Shown here: positions 15,745 through 22,092 of the stretch, piece by piece
Numbering within the stretch: position 1 is the stretch's first letter
Layout: every line of letters begins with the position of its first letter
Assembly: GCA_007571275.1 (NCBI GenBank)
Contig: RKRS01000165.1
Coordinates: forward strand, 1-35,669
Source of the DNA: Dehalococcoidia bacterium
Lineage (GTDB): Bacteria; Chloroflexota; Dehalococcoidia; Bin125
DNA length: 35,669 bases
Direction: 5' to 3'
Position numbers and translations under genes: made by a program
Notes under the pieces: generated by a model
The model's database searches: none
What the model saw: only the letters and a program-made list of their open reading frames with translations
What the model was told of the DNA's origin: nothing

Positions 15745-16335
15745 TTATGAGCCTGAGCGGGGGGATTTCATTCGCCGGGTGGCGATGAGTAGATCGTGGG
15801 TCTTGCCATCGGCGTCGATCACGTAGTCCCAGAGCACGGCCTCGCGCTGGAAGCCGAGGCGTCGGAAGACCGACTGGGCGGCGGCCTGGTCAAGCACCAT
15901 GCGGGCCGTGAGCAGCTGCAGCTCGAGCAGCTGGGCAATGGCGTAGATTTCCTCGGCCAGCACACGGCCCAAACCCCGGCCGCGGGCAGCCGGCGAGAGC
16001 AACAGGCGAATCTCGCCCAAGTGGCGGGTCCAATCGGCGGAGGAGTAATTGAGGTCGCCCTCGCCCAACAGTTCATCGCCGTCGAAGCCGAGCACCGTGA
16101 AGACGCGCTGTTCTTCGATCTCCTGCATCCAGCGCTCCACGGGGCCGCGCTGGGTAATGTCGCGGCGCAGGAAGAGCAGGTCGTCGGTCGGCAGCGAACG
16201 GGCGAAATCGAGGATCAGGTCCTCGTCGCCGGGCGCCATCAGTCGCAGGGTGATGCGGTGGCCGTCCCGCAACGATGCGGAGCGCGGGTAGCGGACGGCG
16301 ATCTGCTGGTGGGCCTCGGACACTGAGTCAGCCAT
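15745..16335 (-). CDS. GNAT family N-acetyltransferase
   Basis: The 196-residue protein carries the acetyl-CoA binding motif A at about residues 109-130 (RLLLSPAARGRGLGRVLAEE), followed by LLTARMVLDQAAAQSVFRRLGF and a C-terminal strand. Family members move an acetyl group from acetyl-CoA to amines of small molecules, antibiotics or protein N-termini; the substrate is unknown. The start at 16335 follows a GAGAGG site and puts the conserved domain (HRITLRLMAPGDEDL) about 25 residues in. A longer in-frame extension to 16449 would run through a perfect palindrome and is unlikely. It is convergent with the ASST-like gene. Confidence 0.85.
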   Translation of the reverse strand: MADSVSEAHQQIAVRYPRSASLRDGHRITLRLMAPGDEDLILDFARSLPTDDLLFLRRDITQRGPVERWMQEIEEQRVFTVLGFDGDELLGEGDLNYSSADWTRHLGEIRLLLSPAARGRGLGRVLAEEIYAIAQLLELQLLTARMVLDQAAAQSVFRRLGFQREAVLWDYVIDADGKTHDLLIATRRMKSPRSGS

Positions 16336-16410
16336 CTGGGCGAGCCTCTCGGTTGGGATGTGAAATTCTGCACGAACTCGCAGATATGTAATGTCCGCAG
16401 GATATACGCG

Positions 16411-16441
16411 CCCGTCCTCAGCGCTGAGCGCTGAGGACGGG
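16411..16441. repeat. Perfect 31-bp palindrome upstream of the GNAT gene
   Basis: Two 15-base arms (16411-16425 and 16427-16441, beginning CCCGTCCTCAGCGCT) are exactly complementary around one central base. Shorter palindromes built on AGCGCT are nested inside. It lies 75 bases before the GNAT start. It may be a terminator for the upstream minus-strand unit, a regulator-binding site or a repetitive hairpin element; no T tract is present. Confidence 0.75.
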
Positions 16442-16445
16442 CTCC

Positions 16446-16661
16446 TCAATCGCGCAGTTTACTAACGCAGCCGAGCTCGGAATGGCGTTCCCGCACCGCC
16501 GCCCCAACATCGGCGCGTTGAGGTTCCTGCGCGCGGGGATGACGGAAGAGGATTACTTCTCGTCATCCCCGCGAAGGCGGGAATGACGTCGCGCGGACGC
16601 CACTGCCTGAATGCCTCGAGGTTCCTGCTTCCGCAGGAACGACGGAGAGGGGCGAGACGCA
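16446..16661. repeat. Intergenic stretch of CGTCATCCCCGC-type hairpin repeats
   Basis: No gene is supported here. CGCGGGGATGACG (16532-16544) is exactly complementary to CGTCATCCCCGCG (16561-16573). The latter can instead pair, with one mismatch, with GCGGGAATGACG (16577-16588). An 11-base direct repeat GAGGTTCCTGC occurs at 16520 and 16618, and GTTCCTGC-TTCC-GCAGGAAC (16621-16640) is a further 8-bp hairpin 22 bases after the lipoprotein gene's stop. This is the GCGGGAATGAC repeat type found dispersed in many bacterial genomes. The short open frames in it are artefacts of the repeat. Confidence 0.7.
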
Positions 16662-18671
16662 CTAGGCGCGGTTGCCGGGGAAGTCGGGATGGGTTGTGTC
16701 CATCGAGGTTTCCTTGCGCCAGTGCCAGCCCTCGCGTTCCCAGACGTTGAAGGCGTGTTCGGGGAACTGGATATAGGGCTGGTGAATGCCCGTCTCGATC
16801 CCATTGCCCATGACTGAGAAGGCGGCAAACCCGTCCAGCCCATAGCGCTCGTCTTCGCCGAGGAGAATCCAGGAGACCTCTCTGGCCATCTCCCGACGCG
16901 CCTCAGGGTCGAGAGTCACCAACATCTTCTTGACGATCTCCTCGGTGGGCGGATGGTTGTAGCGCTCCCAGTTCTCCGAGCCGCCGAACACCAGGCGAGC
17001 GTTCCATTGGCCAGTGGGATCCCCGGTACCGGCGCCAACCCAGATCGGCATATGGCCGGGGAACTGCCCGCCGGGAAGTTGACCGAAGATCGAGTCATAC
17101 GGCGTGAGCTCAATTTTGATCGATACACCCAGCGCGCTCTCGAACATGTTCGTGTACAACTCAGAGGAGCCTGGATAGAGACCCTCGAAGATGTCGGCCA
17201 CGATCAGCGTGTACTCGGTTCCTTCCTCCACCCCCGCAGCATCAATGAGCTGGCGGGACATGGCGATGTCCTCATCCTTGTTTGGCCGGTATCCGGGCAG
17301 GGTGCGCGTCGTCTCCTGGTCGATTGCCCAACCGTGGTACCAGTTCAGGTGCTGGATGGTGGACGGTTTACCCTTGCCCAGATAGACAGAATCGATGATC
17401 AGGTCGCGATCCATCGCCACGTGGAAGGCGTACGGTACGCGGCGATCTAACCATGGGTTCTCTGCCCATTCGGTGTTGTAGTTGAAGCGCATGGCCAGGG
17501 GCAGCACGACTCCCCGCTCATAGCGGATGTGCTCGGGGAAGTCCGCAGCAACCCCCTCCGTCGCGGCAGCGTTCAGACTGACCGCATCCAGATCACCGTT
17601 GCGGTACGCCGTTTCGATTGCGGTTTCGTCAGCGAACAGGTTCCAGGTCACAGAGTCCAGGAACGGCATCTGTTGGCCCTGCACGGAACGGTGGTAGTCA
17701 GGATTTCGCTCAAGATGGAGTCTGATCTCCGGTTCGTAGATCGTCGGAATGAATGGTCCGCAGCCAGAAACCAGTTCGACGTTGAATTGCTCATTAAGCC
17801 ACTGCTGATCCCACAATTCCAACGCCTCGACTGAGGTCATGAAGGAATATGCCATATGTACGGTCTCGAGATACGTCGCGTTCGGGCCGTCCGTCTTACA
17901 GACCAGCGTTTGCTCGTCCGGCACATCGACTGATGCGGTCTGCTGATACTGGCCGGCGCGCGCAAACCTCGCGTCCGGCACCCCGTCAGCATCCAGTGCT
18001 TCTATCTGCCGAGTGATGTTTGCTTCTGCATCCAGGGCGGTAAACGCCCGTCCGCCCTCCGTCGGATATTGATCCCAGAAATACGCGCCCTGATCAATAC
18101 GGAAGATGTACGTCTCCGCATCCGGAATTTCTGGCAGTGAGGAGAGGTCGGGAGCGTAGATGGGACCTTGGTTGTTGTACATCTCCACAAGACGGCCCAT
18201 GGTGTCATTGAACACCTGGAAGGGATGGGCGAGATTCGCTCGGTGTGGATCAAATCCATCCCAGTTCGGCAATGTTGCAATTGAGTAGTTGCCGCCGTAC
18301 TGGCGGTTGCCGACGGCGACGGCCTGTTGCTGGGCTTGCTGTTGCTCGTCCTGTGCTTCGGCGTCTGATTCCTGCTGGACCTGTTGTTGCGCCTGTTGGT
18401 CGGCCTGCTGTTCCGCCTGCCCCCCCCCCGGCTGCATCGACTGCTGCTGTTGTTGCTGCGGCTGAGCCTGCTGCTGCGCTGCGGGCTGCGGCTGAGCCTG
18501 TTGCTGCTGCGCCTGAGCGGCGGCCTGTGGCTGGGCGTCGTCATCGTCGTCGCCGCAGCCGACCAGCGCCAATCCCGCTGCGCCGACGCCGGCGCGTCCC
18601 GAAGCTCGCAGGAGGGCGCGCCGGCTCATCTGCGATCGGCGCATCCGTTGCCAGTAGTTTCGGCGTTCCAT
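16662..18671 (-). CDS. ABC transporter substrate-binding lipoprotein, family 5, with Gln-rich linker
   Basis: The 669-residue protein begins with a Tat-like signal (SRRALLRA, residues 16-23), a hydrophobic stretch and a lipobox LVGC with Cys39, then five aspartates. Residues 46-117 are about half glutamine. The rest resembles family-5 solute-binding proteins for peptides, nickel or glycosides: GGNYSIATLPNWDGFDPHRAN, a NPDYHR segment, and LDRRVPYAFHVAMDRDLIID. It would be anchored outside the membrane and deliver ligand to a permease, but no permease or ATPase gene of this type is nearby. An AAGGAG site seven bases before the ATG supports the start. The glutamine linker includes a ten-base G run in the coding strand. 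Confidence 0.9.
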   Translation of the reverse strand: MERRNYWQRMRRSQMSRRALLRASGRAGVGAAGLALVGCGDDDDDAQPQAAAQAQQQQAQPQPAAQQQAQPQQQQQQSMQPGGGQAEQQADQQAQQQVQQESDAEAQDEQQQAQQQAVAVGNRQYGGNYSIATLPNWDGFDPHRANLAHPFQVFNDTMGRLVEMYNNQGPIYAPDLSSLPEIPDAETYIFRIDQGAYFWDQYPTEGGRAFTALDAEANITRQIEALDADGVPDARFARAGQYQQTASVDVPDEQTLVCKTDGPNATYLETVHMAYSFMTSVEALELWDQQWLNEQFNVELVSGCGPFIPTIYEPEIRLHLERNPDYHRSVQGQQMPFLDSVTWNLFADETAIETAYRNGDLDAVSLNAAATEGVAADFPEHIRYERGVVLPLAMRFNYNTEWAENPWLDRRVPYAFHVAMDRDLIIDSVYLGKGKPSTIQHLNWYHGWAIDQETTRTLPGYRPNKDEDIAMSRQLIDAAGVEEGTEYTLIVADIFEGLYPGSSELYTNMFESALGVSIKIELTPYDSIFGQLPGGQFPGHMPIWVGAGTGDPTGQWNARLVFGGSENWERYNHPPTEEIVKKMLVTLDPEARREMAREVSWILLGEDERYGLDGFAAFSVMGNGIETGIHQPYIQFPEHAFNVWEREGWHWRKETSMDTTHPDFPGNRA
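18420..18429 (-). repeat. Ten-base G homopolymer inside the lipoprotein gene
   Basis: On the coding (minus) strand ten consecutive G bases encode most of Pro-Gly-Gly-Gly at residues 81-84, inside the glutamine-rich linker. Slippage of one base here would shift the frame and remove the ligand-binding domain, so the tract could switch the gene on and off. It could also be an assembly-sensitive site. Confidence 0.6.
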
Positions 18672-18824
18672 TATTCCGCTCCTTGACTCGCTCTGGTTCT
18701 GGTGGTGGAAGATTAACGGATTCAGACGTAGCGCAGAGGCCGAGAAAAATCTCGCTTCCCACGCTGGAGGGAGCTGTTCCGTAGAGCCTGCTCCCGCGAA
18801 GGCGGGATGACTGATGGGGCTGCT

Positions 18825-18870
18825 GGGAAGCCCCCCTCTGCCTGCGGCATCTCCCCCCAGAGGGGGGAGT
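18825..18870. repeat. 46-bp hairpin repeat, copy 2
   Basis: This is identical to 15689-15734 and in the same orientation, about 3.1 kb away. The stem is CCCCCCTCTG (18831-18840) with CAGAGGGGGG (18858-18867). The two copies bracket the GNAT and lipoprotein genes. Confidence 0.8.
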
Positions 18871-18964
18871 ATGGAGAACAGTGCGTCTCCTCCGGGGCGG
18901 TATGAAGAACGGTACGTCCTCCCCCAGGGGGAGGGAGTGTGAAGAAAGAGGCGTCTCCTCCGGG
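18869..18964. repeat. Three degenerate tandem units
   Basis: Units start at 18869, 18900 and 18937 and share the pattern GTATGAAGAAC, then CGTC.CCTCC and a G run. Spacing is 31 and 37 bases. The second unit can form a 7-bp CCTCCCC/GGGGAGG hairpin (18918-18934). They run directly on from the 46-bp repeat, whose end also resembles the unit start. Confidence 0.6.
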
Positions 18965-19019
18965 CTGCGTGTGCGGAAGTTCAGGTCACCCATTGCGGGG
19001 TGCGCGGAGTGCTGGAGGC

Positions 19020-20171
19020 TTAGTCGCCGCCTGCTGCGGCGAGCAGACCGACCTCCTCGACCGCACCGAAGTCGGGCAGGCGGGTCAGCGGCGCTCGCTC
19101 AGGCTCTTCGAACGCGGGCATCACCTCGCGGGCGAAGCGCTTCAGCGAGGCCAAGATCTTCTCGTGTGGGACGACCTGGTCGAAGTTGATCAGGAAGACC
19201 ATGCGGTCGACGCCGATCGCTTCCCACTGACGCAGGGCGGCGATGACCGTGTCGGGATTGCCGATCGGCGTGCCCTGCTGGAGCGGATTGATCACGTCGC
19301 CGGGTCTGTCGCGGAGCTGGATCGCGCTGGCCTGCGAGCTATAGGCCGGCGACGGATAGATGCTGCCGACGCCGACCAGGTGGGCCGCGGCGCTCATGAA
19401 GGCCATCGCCCCGGCTCCGCCGAGCGCGAGCGCTTCCTCGTCCGATTCGCCGCAGTACATCCAGCCGACGCCGTTGACGCAGTTGTTGACGAACTTGCCG
19501 ACCGGGTCGGCGTTGCGGATCACGCGGCGGTAGTCGGCGATGCGCTGTTCGTACTGCGCCGGCGTGCCGATCGATACGCCGAGCAGGCCCATGCCGCGTT
19601 CGGCGGCCTGGATGGCGGTTTCCGGGCTCGAGACCGCCACCCACATGGGCGGATGCGGCTGCTGCACCGGTTTGGGCAACACGGCGCGCTCGGGCATCGA
19701 GAAGTACTTGCCATCCCAGCTCGAGATCTCGTTGGTCCACATATTGGGGATCGCGCGGATGACTTCGTCCCACATGTCTTTGGTGTCGTCAGGCTCGACC
19801 TGGAAGCCGCCGAGTTCCGTCCAGGTCGCCGCGCGGCCGGTGCCGAACTCGAGCCGTCCGTTGGAGATGATGTCGAGCGCCGCGGCGCGCTCGGCGACGC
19901 GGGCCGGGTGATTGACCTGGGGCAGGCAGAGCGCGATGCCCTGTCCGATGTGGATGTTCTCGGTCATCGTCGCGGCCGCCGAGAGGAAGACCTCCGGGGC
20001 TGAGGAATGGCTATATTCCTCGAGGAAATGGTGCTCCACCTCCCAGACCTGGTCGAAGCCGAGCTCATCGGCCAGACAGATCTGTTCCAGCGCCTGATGA
20101 TAGGCGCGCCACTCGGAAATCTCCGACCAGGGACGCTGCACCGAATGCTCGTAGAAGATGCCGAATTTCAT
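19020..20171 (-). CDS. Luciferase-like (LLM class) flavin-dependent oxidoreductase
   Basis: The 383-residue protein belongs to the bacterial luciferase-like family, closer to LuxA-type members than to SsuD. It starts MKFGIFYEHS, then EQICLADELGFDQVWEVEHHFLEEYSHSSAPEVFL, IHIGQGIALCLPQVNHPARVAERAAALDIISNGRLEFGTGR and a PPMWVAVSSPETAIQAAERGMGLLG block. Such enzymes use reduced FMN or F420 with oxygen or a substrate carbonyl; the substrate is unknown. ATG 20171 is chosen because the barrel's first strand starts there; an in-frame extension of 20 residues upstream is polar and unlike the family. It is divergent from the DegV-like gene. Confidence 0.87.
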   Translation of the reverse strand: MKFGIFYEHSVQRPWSEISEWRAYHQALEQICLADELGFDQVWEVEHHFLEEYSHSSAPEVFLSAAATMTENIHIGQGIALCLPQVNHPARVAERAAALDIISNGRLEFGTGRAATWTELGGFQVEPDDTKDMWDEVIRAIPNMWTNEISSWDGKYFSMPERAVLPKPVQQPHPPMWVAVSSPETAIQAAERGMGLLGVSIGTPAQYEQRIADYRRVIRNADPVGKFVNNCVNGVGWMYCGESDEEALALGGAGAMAFMSAAAHLVGVGSIYPSPAYSSQASAIQLRDRPGDVINPLQQGTPIGNPDTVIAALRQWEAIGVDRMVFLINFDQVVPHEKILASLKRFAREVMPAFEEPERAPLTRLPDFGAVEEVGLLAAAGGD

Positions 20172-20339
20172 GTCAGACTCGTTACGCTCCAGCGCGGGAG
20201 TACCAGACGCGCTCCCGTCACAGCTTGACACTATCCCCCAGGCGAGATAGCTGACGCTAGAGATGCTAGCATTCTGAGCGCCTGATCGCGCGTGGGTCTG
20301 GTTGGCTCACGGCGCACCACGTGGGAGGCGAGCAAGGGC
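20172..20339. promoter_or_regulatory. Divergent intergenic region between LLM and DegV-like genes
   Basis: Both genes must be started from these 168 bases. A perfect TTGACA is at 20225-20230 on the plus strand, but I see no good -10 at the right distance. GCTAG-AGATG-CTAGC (20256-20270) is a small palindrome near the middle, and CGGGAG (20195-20200) pairs with CTCCCG (20212-20217) in the likely leader of the minus-strand gene. Any regulatory meaning is tentative. Confidence 0.3.
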
Positions 20340-21200
20340 ATGTCGGTCGCCATCGTCTGTGATTCTTCGGTCGATCTTCCTGCTGAGCTGCTCAGCGAGC
20401 GCGGGTTGCGGACTGCGCCGGTGGGCTACAGCCTGGGCGCGACGTACTACAGCCAGGGCGAACAGAGCCACGCAGAATTCTATGACACGCTCGCTCGCGG
20501 CGAACGGCTGACCTTGAACGGCGTCACCTCGGAAGATTGGGAAACGATCTTTGAGGAGGTCGCGGCGGACCACGATGAAGGAGTGATCTGTCTGTGCCAG
20601 GCGTTCGGCTCGTCGAGTCCGTCATTCGACGCCGCCGAATACGCTTCGCGCCGAATGGAGCACTTCCATGACGTCTCGGTGCGGGTGCACCAGACTCCGC
20701 GTTCGACGGCCGCGCAGGCGGCCATCGCATTGGCCGTGGCTCGTGTCGCCCAGAGCAGCGCTGATCTCGTCGCCGTGGAGCAGGCGCTGGACGAGGTGAC
20801 GCTGAGCGCTGACATCTTCATGCTCGCGCCCGACGTTGACGGGCTCGACCGCGCCGGTGAACTGTCCGCCGTGCAGTCGCAGAGCGGGATTGGCTCGCTG
20901 GACTTTGGCGTGCCGGTCTTCCGCGCCCGCGACCGCATCAAAGCGGTCGAACTGGCGGACGACGCCGACCAGGCCGAAGACTCGCTGCTCGCACGCGCCG
21001 CCGAGATTCTCAACGGACAGCCGGCGATCCTGGTCGTCACACACGCGCTCGCGCCGGAGGCGGCCGAACGGCTGCGCCAGAAGGCGTCGGAACGACTCGC
21101 GGTTGACGAAATCCATGTGACGGAGCTGGGACCGACGGTCGGCGGATTACTCGGGGCCGGGGCCTGGGGACTGGGATTCTGTCAGACGCCGACGACGTAG
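20340..21200 (+). CDS. DegV-like fatty-acid-binding family protein
   Basis: The 286-residue protein has the DegV start, a strand followed by CDSSVDLPAELLSERGL and then APVGYSLGATYYSQGEQSHAEFYDTL. It also has the second-domain features LILNG-like AEILNGQPAILVVTHA and an ending TELGPTVGGLLGAGAWGLGF, close to the family's E.G..IG.H.GPG..G. DegV/FakB proteins bind single fatty acids; some present them to a fatty acid kinase. The usual TSQPS ligand motif is replaced by LTLNGVTSEDW, so the ligand may differ. ATG 20340 follows a GGGAGG. No FakA kinase gene is in the window. Confidence 0.8.
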   Translation: MSVAIVCDSSVDLPAELLSERGLRTAPVGYSLGATYYSQGEQSHAEFYDTLARGERLTLNGVTSEDWETIFEEVAADHDEGVICLCQAFGSSSPSFDAAEYASRRMEHFHDVSVRVHQTPRSTAAQAAIALAVARVAQSSADLVAVEQALDEVTLSADIFMLAPDVDGLDRAGELSAVQSQSGIGSLDFGVPVFRARDRIKAVELADDADQAEDSLLARAAEILNGQPAILVVTHALAPEAAERLRQKASERLAVDEIHVTELGPTVGGLLGAGAWGLGFCQTPTT

Positions 21201-21253
21201 CTTGCGCAGCGCAACGTAGCGGCCGGGCCTCTGGCTCGGCGGAAGGAAGCATC

Positions 21254-21967
21254 ATGCCTGAAGCCGGTCTGATCGACAGCGCCAGCCTGCCCGCCGTGGA
21301 CGGCGAGAGTGACGCGCCCGCGCCTCCCTGGGAGATCGGCGAAGCAGTCGTCCAGCACATCACCTTCGAGGTGCCGGTACCGAACGCCCGTCGCAACCTG
21401 CCCAACGTTGTGACCCGTTCGGCTCCCACCTATGGCCGAGTCAGCGTGATCGACCGCGCCGACAGTCCGGTCGGTCCATATCGCGAAGCGCTGCTCATGG
21501 TCGGCTGTCGAGTCGGGCTGATCCCCGCCTTCTACGTCGTCTCCTCAATCGTGAACAACGAAGCCGCCCGCAACGCGATCGCCGCGCACTGGAAGTATCT
21601 GCCGAGCGTCAGCGAGATTGACATTGAGCGCAGCGACGATGGAATCGAATCCAGATTTAACGCCGGCGACGGCCTGACCGTGACCCTCCAATCACCAACC
21701 ACTGAAGCGGCGGCGGTGGCGATTGTCCGCTACGACCCACTGCTGGTGGTGCAGCCCAGCAACGGCAGTGGCGCAGCGTCGGAGATTCCCTGTCAGCATG
21801 ATGTGCGCCAGGCCTGGCTCTCGCGGTCCAGCAGCCTCAGTTACGAGGGCGGTTCACGCAGTCACCCCTGGATTCAGCTGCGGTCAGCGAATGCGATCAC
21901 AGCGGTGGTGGCCGTCGAGGGACAGGTGATCGAGGCCGCTGCGGAGATCGCGCTACCGGGCGCGTGA
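21254..21967 (+). CDS. Acetoacetate decarboxylase-like protein lacking the catalytic lysines
   Basis: The 237-residue protein aligns by eye with the acetoacetate decarboxylase superfamily. SPVGPYREALLMVGCR (71-86) matches the family's GPYNEALL.V region, and AFYVVSSIVNNEAARNAIAAHWKYLP matches the Y.YV.ND.AM.AGRE.WGFPKK block. In the enzyme the lysine pair of FPKK forms the Schiff base. Here, lining up the Trp, the pair falls on Pro-Ser (residues 117-118 in HWKYLPSVSEI), and Lys114 lies earlier. It may be non-catalytic or use another residue. A GGAAGG lies seven bases before the ATG. It sits between DegV-like and MFS genes on the same strand. Confidence 0.6.
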   Translation: MPEAGLIDSASLPAVDGESDAPAPPWEIGEAVVQHITFEVPVPNARRNLPNVVTRSAPTYGRVSVIDRADSPVGPYREALLMVGCRVGLIPAFYVVSSIVNNEAARNAIAAHWKYLPSVSEIDIERSDDGIESRFNAGDGLTVTLQSPTTEAAAVAIVRYDPLLVVQPSNGSGAASEIPCQHDVRQAWLSRSSSLSYEGGSRSHPWIQLRSANAITAVVAVEGQVIEAAAEIALPGA

Positions 21968-22092
21968 TTCGTCTGCGAATGGCAATGTGCATCGCGAGGC
22001 ACAGGTTGCCGCGTGGGCACACGGTAGCATTCACCTGGTCGTCCATCTCGGGGCATTGAACACACGCCGATGGGCCGTCATTTGAGTCCTTG

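Larger units (their letters stand above)
18672..19019. repeat. Repeat-rich intergenic region upstream of the lipoprotein gene
   Basis: I see no gene in these 348 bases. They contain CCCGC-GAAG-GCGGG (18793-18806), which repeats the core found at 16568-16581, the second 46-bp hairpin repeat, and three degenerate tandem units listed separately. The promoter of the lipoprotein gene should lie in 18672-18780, the repeat-free part; I could not pick a convincing -35/-10 pair. Confidence 0.6.

Noticed and set aside
16462..16662. Minus-strand frame containing VIPAFAGMT
   Set aside because: This peptide comes from translating the dispersed GCGGGAATGAC hairpin repeat and recurs as a spurious protein in many genomes.
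18321..18536. Reading the CTG/CAG-rich stretch as a separate repeat element or CRISPR-like array
   Set aside because: The units are irregular codons for Gln and Ala inside one open frame, with no spacers.
18541..18993. Minus-strand frame of 150 codons across the repeat region
   Set aside because: It reads through the 46-bp and tandem repeats and then overlaps the lipoprotein gene out of frame, with Arg/Ser/Pro-rich low-complexity sequence.
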